64,000 nucleotides of DNA from Rhizobacter sp. SG703 (GCF_012275445.1 NZ_JAAZQK010000008.1:1-64000), one strand, 5' to 3'; shown: positions 35,159 to 43,307, numbered from the stretch's first letter. The notes: generated by a model from the sequence alone, not told the origin. Numbers and translations: made by a program.

Positions 35159-36052
35159 TCAAACCAGCATCGATTGCTGGGCGAAGATGCCCGCCATCGC
35201 GCCCTGCGATGACGCCTGGGTGACCGAGGGCAAGGAGGGCGTGGTGAGGTCGCCGGCGGCGTAGATGCCGGGCATGCTGGTCTGGCGGCGCTCGTCGACC
35301 CTGAGGGCGATGCCGACGGGCGTATCGACCGTGGCGAGGCCCAGTGACTCATGCAGGCTCGCGGACGGCTTGTTGCGCGGCTGAGCGAACAGGACGTCGA
35401 CCGCGACAGTGCGGCGGGTATCGAGATTGACGGTGGCGATATGGCCCTTGTGATGGGCGATCTCGATGATCCGGCCATCGACGACAGAGATGTGGCGGCG
35501 CGCCAGATCGGCCTGGATATCGGGCGCAATGTCGTGACCATCGGCGAAGACAGTCAGCTTGTCGGTCCAATGCTGGAACAGCTTGGCAGACTGGTGCGAT
35601 TGCGAGCCGGCCCAGACGAAGCCCCAATGCTGGCCGGCGACTTCGAAGCCGTCGCAATAGGGGCATGGCACGATGGACGTGCCCCAGCTTTCGGCAAAGC
35701 CCGGAACATCAGGCAACTGGTCGGCGACGCCATAGCTCAGGATCACGCGGCGCGCCCCCAGGCTTTCGCCATCGCCAGTGAGCACGGAGAAATCGTCGAT
35801 GGCGCCGGAAATGCTGTCGGCCCGGGCGTTGACCAACCTGATCGCGGGATAGCGCGCCAGCTGCTGCCGCGCCTCGGCCAGGATGCCCAGCGGTGGCTTG
35901 TGATCGTGACCGAGCAGGCCATGCGAGTGGCCGGCGAACCGATTGCGCGGCAGGCCCGTATCGAGAACGGTGACCTTGCGGCGGGCACGGCCGAGCTGCA
36001 GGGCGGCGGCGAGGCCGGCAAAGCTGCCGCCGATGATGATGACGTCATCCAT
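35159..36052 (-). CDS. thioredoxin-reductase-like FAD oxidoreductase
   Basis: A 297-residue NAD(P)H-dependent flavoprotein. FAD fold VIIIGGSFAGLAAALQLGRA at the N-terminus, redox-active CPYC in SIVPCPYCDGFEVAGQ (about 130-140), and the closing FAD motif GIYAAGDLTTPSLPSVTQA. The NAD(P) fold lacks a textbook GxGxxG (WAGSQS instead), as in several thioredoxin-reductase-like enzymes, so the electron donor is uncertain. The second in-frame ATG (MDDVIII) has GGAG nine bases upstream and is preferred to the first (36067). It is divergent from a TetR gene across two identical-type operators. Codon use is less GC-biased than neighbours, hinting at transfer. Confidence 0.9.
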   Translation of the reverse strand: MDDVIIIGGSFAGLAAALQLGRARRKVTVLDTGLPRNRFAGHSHGLLGHDHKPPLGILAEARQQLARYPAIRLVNARADSISGAIDDFSVLTGDGESLGARRVILSYGVADQLPDVPGFAESWGTSIVPCPYCDGFEVAGQHWGFVWAGSQSHQSAKLFQHWTDKLTVFADGHDIAPDIQADLARRHISVVDGRIIEIAHHKGHIATVNLDTRRTVAVDVLFAQPRNKPSASLHESLGLATVDTPVGIALRVDERRQTSMPGIYAAGDLTTPSLPSVTQASSQGAMAGIFAQQSMLV

Positions 36053-36106
36053 GGTGATGGGCTCCATGTCGGGGAGGGAAGGGGGGGGGCGGGTGCCGCA
36101 AATTAC

Positions 36107-36122
36107 TGAACTCCTGAGTTCA
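36107..36122. promoter_or_regulatory. TetR operator copy 1 (TGAACT-N4-AGTTCA)
   Basis: A perfect palindrome with arms TGAACT and AGTTCA around CCTG, 54 bp upstream of the flavoprotein start. Its centre is 36 bp from that of the second copy. A 9-base G run (36081-36089) lies between it and the flavoprotein gene. Confidence 0.75.
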
Positions 36123-36153
36123 ATAATATGCGTCGTCTATAGTGAACTGTCAA
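36123..36153 (-). promoter_or_regulatory. promoter for the flavoprotein gene
   Basis: On the minus strand a consensus -35 box TTGACA (36153-36148) lies inside operator copy 2, followed after 17-19 bp by an AT-rich -10 region (CATATTAT, 36130-36123). A repressor on copy 2 would cover the -35 box. On the plus strand TATAGT (36138-36143) could be the -10 of the regulator gene. Confidence 0.55.
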
Positions 36154-36160
36154 GTTCACT
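36141..36160. promoter_or_regulatory. TetR operator copy 2 (AGTGAACT-N4-AGTTCACT)
   Basis: A perfect 20-bp palindrome with 8-bp arms around GTCA, containing the same TGAACT-N4-AGTTCA core as copy 1. It ends five bases before the TetR gene's start, so bound repressor would also block its own expression. Confidence 0.8.
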
Positions 36161-36164
36161 AAAT

Positions 36165-36812
36165 ATGCCCATGGCCCGCTCTCCAGATCCCTCTCCCAAG
36201 CCCCAACGCGGCCGGCCACGCGATCCCGAGCGCGTGAGGCGCATCCTGGAAGCGGCGCAACGGCACTTCAACGAGCATGGCCTGGAGCGTGCCAGCGTGG
36301 ATGCCATCGCCGCGGACGCCGGTGTCTCCAAGACGACCGTGTACAACAACTTCGGCTCCAAGGAGAGGCTGTTCCAGGCGGTCGTGCGCGACAGGACGGC
36401 GACGGTGGTGGCTGGCGTCCCGGGCGCCGGGGCACTGGACCCGGACCAGCCGGAGAAGGCGCTGCTGGCGATCGGCGCCCGGTTTCTCGCACTGGCGCGC
36501 GGGGACGACGCGCTGGGCGCGTTGCGCGCTGTCTACGGCGTTGCGGGGACGCAGCCGGAAGTCTGCCTTGCGTTCTACAGGGACGGCCCGGAGCGCGTGA
36601 ACGGCGAGCTGGCTGCTTACCTGCGCCGTGCCGACGCGGCGGGCACGCTGAAGGTGCGGAACCCGCTTCGGGCAGCGGACCTGTTCCTGTCGATGTTCCT
36701 GGGCTCCGGGCACATCCGCGGAATGCTGAAGCTCGAGATGCCGGATCCCCGGGAAAACAGGGCTCTTCTGCGCGAGGCCGTGCGGGTCTTCATGGCGGCC
36801 TGCGGCGCATAG
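36165..36812 (+). CDS. TetR/AcrR-family transcriptional regulator
   Basis: A 215-residue repressor. The N-terminal TetR helix-turn-helix is at about 25-70 (RILEAAQRHFNEHGLERASV, then AIAADAGVSKTTVYNNFGSK), followed by an all-helical ligand-binding and dimerisation domain with the AefR-like C-terminal pattern (LRAADLFLSMFLGSGHIRGML). It most likely represses itself and the divergent flavoprotein gene through the two palindromes just upstream, and is released by a small molecule. The ATG at 36165 is used; a second ATG two codons later (MARSP) is equally possible. Confidence 0.92.
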   Translation: MPMARSPDPSPKPQRGRPRDPERVRRILEAAQRHFNEHGLERASVDAIAADAGVSKTTVYNNFGSKERLFQAVVRDRTATVVAGVPGAGALDPDQPEKALLAIGARFLALARGDDALGALRAVYGVAGTQPEVCLAFYRDGPERVNGELAAYLRRADAAGTLKVRNPLRAADLFLSMFLGSGHIRGMLKLEMPDPRENRALLREAVRVFMAACGA

Positions 36813-36857
36813 GTTCCACGCTGCAGCCTGCCGGGCAGGCGCAAGGCGACCGGAGGG

Positions 36858-37523
36858 CTATCTCCCGCAGCTGCCGAACGGGCGGCCGAGCAGCGCGTCG
36901 GATTTCAACGCCATCACCTGCGCCCACAGCGCGTCGTCGGCGCGCGGGATGCGCAGTGAATGGCTGACGCCGGGCGCCGACAGCTGCGCGACGCGGGCGG
37001 TGCGCACGCCGCGCTGCGTCAGCTCGGCGAGCGCCTTCTCGGCCGAATCCTTGTTGTCGAAACGGCCGAGCGACAGGCCGACCTCGAACTCCGGTGCGTT
37101 GCGCAGCTCTTCATACGGCACCTTCATCCGCTTCAGCTCGTCTTCCTTCTTCTGCAGGCCTTCGCGGTTCGGGTACTTGCCCATGTAGACCATCCAGACC
37201 GCCGGCAGCTCGTTCCTCACGCTGCTCCAGCTGCCGGGCGGCAGCGCACCCTGCAGGGCCGCTTCGGCGCCGGCGATCTGTGTCGGCGTGTACGGGCCGG
37301 CCTCCAGGCAGGCCAGCGCCGGCTCGCCGGGGCCGGCGGCCGGCGCGGTGGCCGCACCCGCCGGCAGGATGTGGACAGTGTCGGCGCGCACCTGGCGCGC
37401 CAGCCGCTCGGGCTCGCGGTCGCCTTGCGCGCGCACGCCGACCACGCCGTCGAGCTGCCCCTGCGTCCAGGCCCAGAAGCCCAGGTTCGCGAGCAGCAGC
37501 AACAGCACGACGGCACGCAGCAT
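36858..37523 (-). CDS. SPOR-domain membrane protein
   Basis: A 221-residue protein with a single N-terminal membrane anchor (MLRAVVLLLLLANLGFWAW) and a periplasmic part. The C-terminal 75 residues or so form a SPOR domain (VWMVYMGKYPNREGLQKKED, VGLSLGRFDNKDSAEKALAEL, RTARV), which binds denuded peptidoglycan glycan at the division site. A Cys near the middle and one at the end are unpaired in the sequence pattern. Its ATG overlaps the birA stop (TGATG), so it is co-translated with birA; this pairing is common in Burkholderiales. Confidence 0.87.
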   Translation of the reverse strand: MLRAVVLLLLLANLGFWAWTQGQLDGVVGVRAQGDREPERLARQVRADTVHILPAGAATAPAAGPGEPALACLEAGPYTPTQIAGAEAALQGALPPGSWSSVRNELPAVWMVYMGKYPNREGLQKKEDELKRMKVPYEELRNAPEFEVGLSLGRFDNKDSAEKALAELTQRGVRTARVAQLSAPGVSHSLRIPRADDALWAQVMALKSDALLGRPFGSCGR

Positions 37524-38536
37524 CAGGCGTCCTCGGCCGGCACGTCGGGCGCTCCGCCGTCGGCCGGCGTCAGGCGCACGCTGACCTCGCCGCTGCCGAC
37601 CTCGCGCGGGCCGTCGGCCGTGATCACGCGCAGCATGCCGTTGGCGCTGACGCCGTCGGCGATGCCCTCGGCCACGTCGGGCTGCGTCGTCGTGATCGCG
37701 CGGCCGCGCAGCAGGTCGCGCTCGGCGAAGCGGTCGACGAAGGCCGCGAAGCCGCGCCGGTTGAATTCGATCAGCGCCTTCACCAGCGGCAAGGCGACGC
37801 GCGCCAGCGTGGCCGGGGCGGTCAGCGTCGCGTCGAGTTCCTGGACGCAGCCGTAGCCGGTGTTCAGCTCGGTGGTGGCATGCATCGGCTGCACGTTGAT
37901 GCCGATGCCGATCACCGCGAGCCGCCGCTTGCCGGCGGCCACCGTCTCGATCAGCACGCCGCCGAGCTTGCGGCCCAGCCGGCTGCCGGGCTGCGCGAGC
38001 GCACCGGTTTCGGCACCGGGCTCCATCAGCCACAGGTCGTTCGGCCACTTCAGGCCGATGCGCGGCGCGCTCGTGTCGCCCGGCGTGCGCGGGTCGAGCG
38101 CGTCGGCCAGCGCGACGCCGACGGCGAGCGACAGCCCCGACCAGTCGGGCGGGTTCATCGGCAGCGACAGCGAGAAGGTCAGCGATGCGACCGGCGCGGC
38201 CTTCCAGACCCGGCCCATGCGGCCGCGCCCGCCGGTCTGGTGCTCGGCCACCAGCAGGCAGGGCTGCACGTCGGCGGCACGCCGGCCGAACGCGGCGCTC
38301 TCGACGCTGCGGCGCACCTGCACCAGCTCGGCCGCGGCTTCGTCGATCGCGCTCATGTTGACGCGGGCGCGCTCGAGCAGCGCGGTGTTGGTCGACGATA
38401 TGCGCGCGACCACCTCGACGCTCAACCCCGGCAGCAGCGGCTCGAGCTGCTGCCACAGCGCCTCGGCGCCCCAGTGCTGCGGCGTCGGCGCGGGCAGCGT
38501 CGGATCGGGGGTGTCGTCTTCGGGAAGGTCGGTCAT
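37523..38536 (-). CDS. birA: biotin--[acetyl-CoA-carboxylase] ligase BirA
   Basis: A 337-residue enzyme that makes biotinyl-AMP and attaches biotin to carboxylase subunits. The catalytic domain has SSTNTALLE, the biotinyl-AMP loop GGRGRMGRVW (about 103-112), KWPNDLWL and the GGVLIET strand; the small C-terminal SH3-like domain follows (about 285-325). There is no N-terminal winged helix-turn-helix, so this is a monofunctional class I type ligase and not a biotin operon repressor. It overlaps the SPOR gene start and lies 37 bp downstream of the SET-domain gene. Confidence 0.94.
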   Translation of the reverse strand: MTDLPEDDTPDPTLPAPTPQHWGAEALWQQLEPLLPGLSVEVVARISSTNTALLERARVNMSAIDEAAAELVQVRRSVESAAFGRRAADVQPCLLVAEHQTGGRGRMGRVWKAAPVASLTFSLSLPMNPPDWSGLSLAVGVALADALDPRTPGDTSAPRIGLKWPNDLWLMEPGAETGALAQPGSRLGRKLGGVLIETVAAGKRRLAVIGIGINVQPMHATTELNTGYGCVQELDATLTAPATLARVALPLVKALIEFNRRGFAAFVDRFAERDLLRGRAITTTQPDVAEGIADGVSANGMLRVITADGPREVGSGEVSVRLTPADGGAPDVPAEDA

Positions 38537-38573
38537 CGCAGTCTCGGCGTTCGGCTTTCGGCGTCCCGGTGCG

Positions 38574-39107
38574 TCAGCGCTTGGGGGCCAGCATCGTGCC
38601 GCGGCAGTTGCGGGTGCCGCAGCGGCATTCGTATTCCTTCTTCAGCTTCGGCGTGTAGCGCTCGTCGATGATCAGGCCGTAGTCGTAGAACAGTTCCTCG
38701 CCCGGCTTGATGGCGCGCCGGGCCTTGATGAACACCCGGCCGTCGATCTCGTCGGATTCGCAGTTCGGCGTGCACGCATGGTTGATCCAGCGTGCCGCGT
38801 TGCCGCCGTACTTGGCGTCGATGGCCATGTCGCCGTCGAGCTGGAAGTAGAAGGTGTGGTTCGGGTCCTTCGGGTCGTGCGGGTGGCGGCGCAGCGCCTC
38901 TTCCCACGGAATGACCTCGCCCTTGTACTCGATGACGATCTCGCCGCGGGCGATGGGGGCGATCGCGAACACGCCCTTGCCGTGCACGCCGGAGCGGCGC
39001 ACCTGGATGCGCCGGCCGGCAGCGGCGGCCTGGCCCGCGGCCTTCGCTGGGGTCGGCGAGGGGGTCGTTCTGGACCGAGGGGACTTGGCGGTGCCGGCTT
39101 GCGTCAT
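38574..39107 (-). CDS. SET-domain protein-lysine methyltransferase
   Basis: A 177-residue SET-domain protein. The domain runs from GRRIQVRRSGVHGKGVFAIA through GEIVIEYKGEV, the S-adenosylmethionine-binding RWINHACTPNCES and GEELFYDYGL, to a post-SET zinc motif CRCGTRNCRG. All main catalytic elements, including the NHxxxPN segment and the active-site Tyr of YDYGL, are present, so it should methylate a lysine of some protein; the target in bacteria is unknown. The N-terminal 45 residues are basic and Ala/Pro-rich. Start is uncertain: ATGs at 39125 and 39134 would add a few residues. It is divergent from topB across an alternating purine-pyrimidine tract. Confidence 0.9.
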   Translation of the reverse strand: MTQAGTAKSPRSRTTPSPTPAKAAGQAAAAGRRIQVRRSGVHGKGVFAIAPIARGEIVIEYKGEVIPWEEALRRHPHDPKDPNHTFYFQLDGDMAIDAKYGGNAARWINHACTPNCESDEIDGRVFIKARRAIKPGEELFYDYGLIIDERYTPKLKKEYECRCGTRNCRGTMLAPKR

Positions 39108-39136
39108 CGGTTTCTTTGGGTACATTGAATTCATGG

Positions 39137-39173
39137 GTGCGCGCGCGTGCCTGCGCATGCGTGCATGCGCGCG
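39137..39173. other. alternating purine-pyrimidine (Z-DNA-prone) tract in the SET/topB intergenic region
   Basis: Two perfectly alternating stretches, 39137-39150 and 39152-39173, are separated by one phase break, giving 36 of 37 bases in alternation, mostly GC steps. Within it GCGCATGC and GCATGCGC form a perfect inverted repeat (39153-39170). Such DNA readily becomes left-handed or cruciform under negative supercoiling, and it sits 60 bp upstream of a topoisomerase gene. Confidence 0.75.
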
Positions 39174-39233
39174 AGAAGCCCGGATTGTAGAGAGCACGCG
39201 CCGACCCCGGCCGAGCCATCACCAGAAAGTCCC

Positions 39234-41912
39234 ATGAGCAAGTCACTGATCATTGCCGAGAAGCCCTCCGTCGCCCAGGACATCGTGCGCGCGCTGACGC
39301 CCACCGCGGGCAAGTTCGACAAGCACGACGAGTACTTCGAAGGCGCGCACCACATCGTGACCTCCGCCGTCGGCCACCTGCTGGAGATCAAGGCGCCGGA
39401 GGAGTTCGACGTGAAGCGCGGCAAGTGGAGCTTCGCGAACCTGCCGGTGATCCCGCCGCACTTCGATCTGAACCCGATCGACAAGAGCAAGGGGCGGCTG
39501 AATGCGATCGTCAAGCTGGTCAAGCGAAAGGACGTCACCGAGCTGATCAACGCCTGCGACGCGGGGCGCGAGGGCGAGCTGATCTTCCGGCTGATCCAGC
39601 AGCACGCGAAGAGCAAGCACCCGGTGCGCCGGCTGTGGCTGCAGAGCATGACGCCGGCGGCCATCCGCGAGGGCTTCGAGAACCTGCGCAGCGACGAGAG
39701 CCTGCAGGGCCTGGCGCAGGCGGCGCGCAGCCGCTCCGAGGCCGACTGGCTGGTCGGCATCAACGGCACGCGGGCGATGACGGCCTTCAACTCGCGCGAC
39801 GGCGGCTTCTTCCTGACCACCGTCGGGCGCGTTCAGACGCCGACGCTGTCGATCGTCGTCGAGCGCGAGGAGAAGATCCGCAAGCACGTCTCGCGCGACT
39901 ACTGGGAGCTGAAGGCCAGCTTCGCGGCGCAGGCTGGCGAGTACGAAGGCAAGTGGTTCGACCCGAAGTGGAAGAAGAACCCCGACGACGCCGAGCAGCG
40001 CGCCGACCGCCTGTGGAACGCCGCCGATGCGCAGGCCATCGCCGATGCGGCGCGCGGCCAGCCGGCCAGCGTCACCGAAGAGGCCAAGCCCAGCACGCAG
40101 AGCGCGCCCGGCCTGTACGACCTGACCACGCTGCAGCGCGAGGCCAACAGCCGCTTCGGCTTCAGCGCGAAGACCACGCTGAGCATCGCGCAGGCGCTGT
40201 ACGAGAAGCACAAGGTGCTGACCTACCCGCGGACCGACAGCAAGCACCTGCCCGAGGACTATGTCGCCGTCGTGAAGGACACGATGCAGATGCTGGCGAC
40301 CGACGACATGCCGGGCCCGCTGCGCCCGCTGTCGGCGCACGCCGCGAAGGCGCTGAAGGAAGGCTACGTGAAGCCGAACAAGCGCATCTTCGACAACGCG
40401 AAGGTGTCGGACCACTTCGCGATCATCCCGACGCTGCAGGCGCCGCGCAGCCTGACCGAGATCGAAGCCAAGCTGTACGACATGGTCGTCAAGCGCTTCC
40501 TGGCGGTGTTCTATCCGTCGGCCGAGTTCATGGTGACGACCCGCATCAGCACCGTGAAGGCGGCCGGCAAGGAGCACAGCTTCCAGACCAACGGCAAGGT
40601 GATGGTGAAGCCGGGCTGGCTCGCGGTGTACGGACGCGAGGCGCAGGAAGACGACGCCAACCTGGTGGCGGTGGCGCCGGGCGAGATGGTGCGCACCGAA
40701 GAGGTGGCCGTCAACGCGATGAAGACCAAGCCGCCGGCGCGCTACAGCGAGGCGACGCTGCTGTCGGCGATGGAAGGCGCCGGCAAGCTGATCGACGACG
40801 ACGAGCTGCGCGAGGCGATGCAGGAGAAGGGCCTGGGCACGCCGGCCACCCGTGCGGCCATCATCGAAGGGCTGATCCTCGAGAAGTACATGCACCGCGA
40901 AGGCCGCGAGCTGATCCCGACCGCGAAGGCCTTCCAGCTGACCACGCTGCTGCGCGGGCTGGGCGTCGAGGACCTGACCAAGCCCGAGCTGACCGGCAAC
41001 TGGGAGTTCCAGCTGTCCGAGATGGAGAAGGGCAAGCTCAGTCGCGAGACCTTCATGGCCGAGATCGCCGCGATGACGCAGCGCATCGTCGCGAAGGCCA
41101 AGGAGTACGACCGCGACACCATCCCCGGCGACTACGCGACGCTGAAGACGCCGTGTCCCAACTGCGGCGGCGTCGTGAAGGAGAACTACCGCCGCTTCAC
41201 CTGCGTCGGCACCAGCCCGGCCGAGGACAACGGCTGCGGCTTCTCGATCAGCAAGATCCCCGGCGGGCGCAGCTTCGAGCTCGACGAGGTCGAGCGCTTC
41301 ATCGCCGACAAGAAGATCGGCCCGCTCGAGGGCTTCCGCTCGAAGGCCGGCTGGCCGTTCACCGCCGAGCTGAAGCTGGCCTTCGACGACGAGATCAAGA
41401 ACTGGAAGCTCGAGTTCGACTTCGGCGAGGACGCGAAGAACGCCGAGGCCGGCGAACCGGTCGACTTCTCCGACCAGGAGAGCCTCGGCGCCTGCCCGAA
41501 GTGCCAGGGCCGGGTGTTCGAGTTCGGCAGCTCCTACGTCTGCGAGCACGCGGTGGGCGCGCACATCACCTGCGACTTCAAGAGCGGCAAGATCATCCTG
41601 CAGCAGCCGGTGGCCCGCGAGCAGATGAGCAAGCTGCTCGCCACCGGCAAGACCGACTTGCTGGAGAACTTCGTCTCGAACAAGACGCGGCGCAAGTTCA
41701 AGGCCTTCCTGGCGTTCGACAAGAAGGAAGGCAAGGTCAGCTTCGAGTTCGAGCCGCGCGCCGCGAAGCCGCCGGCGAAGGGGGCGGCCGCCAAGGCCGC
41801 CACCGCCGCGCCGGCCGCCGAGGCCGAAGCCAAGGCACCCGCCACGGCGAAAGCCCCCGCGAAGAAGGCCGTCCGCAAGGTGACGAAGAAGGCGGCCGAC
41901 GACGGCGCTTGA
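39234..41912 (+). CDS. topB: DNA topoisomerase III
   Basis: An 892-residue type IA topoisomerase that decatenates DNA using a single-strand break. Toprim domain at the start (SLIIAEKPSVAQDIVRAL, then NACDAGREGELIFRL with the acidic metal site); active-site Tyr at about 331 in LTYPRTDSKHLP; then KGLGTPATRAAIIEGL. The C-terminal part has two zinc-ribbon-like repeats (PCPNCGG... and ACPKCQG...) and ends in a Lys/Ala/Pro-rich tail (AKAPAKKAVRKVTKKA) like histone H1-type bacterial proteins, which should add DNA affinity. It is longer than the E. coli enzyme because of that tail and the extra C-terminal repeats. Confidence 0.96.
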   Translation: MSKSLIIAEKPSVAQDIVRALTPTAGKFDKHDEYFEGAHHIVTSAVGHLLEIKAPEEFDVKRGKWSFANLPVIPPHFDLNPIDKSKGRLNAIVKLVKRKDVTELINACDAGREGELIFRLIQQHAKSKHPVRRLWLQSMTPAAIREGFENLRSDESLQGLAQAARSRSEADWLVGINGTRAMTAFNSRDGGFFLTTVGRVQTPTLSIVVEREEKIRKHVSRDYWELKASFAAQAGEYEGKWFDPKWKKNPDDAEQRADRLWNAADAQAIADAARGQPASVTEEAKPSTQSAPGLYDLTTLQREANSRFGFSAKTTLSIAQALYEKHKVLTYPRTDSKHLPEDYVAVVKDTMQMLATDDMPGPLRPLSAHAAKALKEGYVKPNKRIFDNAKVSDHFAIIPTLQAPRSLTEIEAKLYDMVVKRFLAVFYPSAEFMVTTRISTVKAAGKEHSFQTNGKVMVKPGWLAVYGREAQEDDANLVAVAPGEMVRTEEVAVNAMKTKPPARYSEATLLSAMEGAGKLIDDDELREAMQEKGLGTPATRAAIIEGLILEKYMHREGRELIPTAKAFQLTTLLRGLGVEDLTKPELTGNWEFQLSEMEKGKLSRETFMAEIAAMTQRIVAKAKEYDRDTIPGDYATLKTPCPNCGGVVKENYRRFTCVGTSPAEDNGCGFSISKIPGGRSFELDEVERFIADKKIGPLEGFRSKAGWPFTAELKLAFDDEIKNWKLEFDFGEDAKNAEAGEPVDFSDQESLGACPKCQGRVFEFGSSYVCEHAVGAHITCDFKSGKIILQQPVAREQMSKLLATGKTDLLENFVSNKTRRKFKAFLAFDKKEGKVSFEFEPRAAKPPAKGAAAKAATAAPAAEAEAKAPATAKAPAKKAVRKVTKKAADDGA

Positions 41913-42163
41913 ACTGAACAGGCCTGAACGTTACTCCTGGGTATTCATTCGTTCCCTTGTCACCACATTTGTCACGACGAGTCTCTCGTAGCGGCGTGTT
42001 GTGACTCCTGTGTAGTGCGACACTGCGCCCACTACAAGTGCGCACACACTCGGCGCGGTCACCGGTCGTCCGACACCGACGACCGGCCTGCACCGGGGTG
42101 ATGCGGCGGCGCGGCCTGGCGTTGGAGGCCGCAAGCGTCCAACACAGGAACAGGGATCCCCGA
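41913..42163 (+). promoter_or_regulatory. leader region with two hairpins upstream of a phosphonate-type binding protein
   Basis: This 251-bp gap has no gene. It holds two perfect inverted repeats in series: TGTAGTG/CACTACA (42011-42017 and 42030-42036, 12-base loop) and CCGGTCGTC/GACGACCGG (42062-42070 and 42078-42086, 7-base loop). They could be a structured 5' leader of the next gene or protein-binding sites. No known riboswitch was recognised. Confidence 0.4.
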
Positions 42164-42979
42164 ATGAAACTGCGTGACTTCCGTTGGCTGGCCGCCGTGG
42201 CGCTGCTTGCCTGTGCGCCGTGGGCCCAGGCCCTGGTCTTTGCGGTCAACGAGGGCGTGACCTACCGCGTCCCGGCCGAAGAGATCCGCGCCAAGTACGC
42301 CGCGATCGCGGCCGACCTGAGCAAGATCCTGAAGCAGCCGGTCAGCATCGAGCCGATCGGCGACTACCCGTCGCTCAAGCGCGGGCTGGCCGAGAAGAGC
42401 TACGACCTGGCGATGGTGCACCCGGCACACATCTCGATCGCCGCCATCAAGAGCCCGGGCTACAAGCTGGTCGTGGTGACCAAGGGCTTCCTGGAGTACC
42501 GGGCCAGCTTCCTCGTCAAGGCCGACTCGCCGGTGACCGCGCTGGCCGACCTGAAGGGCCGCAAGCTCGGGGCGCCGGACGAGGACTCGATCACCGCATG
42601 GATGGTGCGCGCGACCTTGCGCGACGCGATCGGCGACCCGAAGCTGGTCGCCACCACCTACACCCGCTACCAGGACGCGGTGCCGTTCTTCGTCGAGAAC
42701 AACCTGACGCAGGCCGGCGCGACCGCGTCGAACGCGGTCGTCAAGGACTGGCTGGCCAAGGGCGGCAAGGTGATGTTCAAGTCGAAGCCGGTGCCGATCA
42801 AGCACATCATCGCGAGCCCGAACCTGTCGGCCGAGCAGGTCGAGAAGGTGCGCGAGTACCTGCTCGGGCTGGACGGCAGCGAAGAAGGCCGCAAGAAGCT
42901 CGAACCGACCAAGTACCAGGGCTTCGTGCGCTACGACGACGCCGCAATGATGGCGATCGGGACCTGGCTGGGGCTGTGA
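42164..42979 (+). CDS. phosphate/phosphonate-type ABC substrate-binding protein (PhnD-like)
   Basis: A 271-residue periplasmic protein with a signal peptide (MKLRDFRWLAAVALLACAPW, then AQA). The PhnD-family pattern is clear: YDLAMVHPAHISIAAI, DLKGRKLGAPDEDSITAWMV and the final SEEGRKKLEPTKYQGFVRYD. Such proteins bind phosphonate, phosphite or phosphate, or in orphan cases act as sensors. No permease or ATPase gene is adjacent, so it is an orphan binding protein here. A structured leader precedes it. Confidence 0.9.
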   Translation: MKLRDFRWLAAVALLACAPWAQALVFAVNEGVTYRVPAEEIRAKYAAIAADLSKILKQPVSIEPIGDYPSLKRGLAEKSYDLAMVHPAHISIAAIKSPGYKLVVVTKGFLEYRASFLVKADSPVTALADLKGRKLGAPDEDSITAWMVRATLRDAIGDPKLVATTYTRYQDAVPFFVENNLTQAGATASNAVVKDWLAKGGKVMFKSKPVPIKHIIASPNLSAEQVEKVREYLLGLDGSEEGRKKLEPTKYQGFVRYDDAAMMAIGTWLGL

Positions 42980-43031
42980 GCCGGGGGCCGCGGGTTCGTG
43001 CCGGTTGAAAGGCGCCCCGGCGCAGCCTAAT

Positions 43032-43058
43032 CTCGGGAGGCCCGCAACGTATCCCGAG
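43032..43058 (+). promoter_or_regulatory. hairpin overlapping the ribosome binding site of the small lipoprotein gene
   Basis: CTCGGGA and TCCCGAG pair perfectly around 13 bases. The 3' arm overlaps the GAGGA ribosome binding site of the gene at 43068, so the structure could limit its translation. Confidence 0.35.
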
Positions 43059-43067
43059 GAGCCCGCC

Positions 43068-43280
43068 ATGCTGCGTGTTGTTCGTGCGTTCAGTGTCGTG
43101 CCCATGCTGCTGCTCGGCGCCTGCGCCGGCCTGCCGGGCGGATCCACCCAGGAGGTCGACCAGCAGAGGGTGGCCGCGATCGACCGCGCCGCCCTCGGCC
43201 GGGGCGTCAAGGTCTACTGGGTGAGCATGCCGACGAAGCGGGTCGCGCCCGCGGCGGCCACGTCGGCCGCACCCGGCTGA
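43068..43280 (+). CDS. small lipoprotein, unknown function
   Basis: A 70-residue protein with a lipoprotein signal peptide: MLRVVRAFSVVPMLLLGACA has the lipobox LGAC with Cys at residue 19. The mature part is about 50 residues, including KVYWVSMPTKR and an Ala-rich end, with no known domain. The ATG follows CGAGGAGCCCGCC. Outer-membrane-facing lipoproteins of this size and sequence (VYWVNPPTKRV-like) are frequent in Burkholderiales, but no function is known to me. It precedes an AEC permease gene by 27 bp. Confidence 0.75.
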   Translation: MLRVVRAFSVVPMLLLGACAGLPGGSTQEVDQQRVAAIDRAALGRGVKVYWVSMPTKRVAPAAATSAAPG

Positions 43281-43307
43281 CCGGAGGGCTTGATCGATAC
43301 TGGCGCG

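Noticed and set aside
39243-41564. 773-codon open frame on the minus strand opposite topB, and similar long antisense frames opposite mntH, transketolase, the TRAP genes and the subtilases
   Set aside because: They are shadows of GC-rich codon use, full of Arg, Ala and His-Arg strings, with no domain or ribosome binding site, and they oppose well-supported genes.
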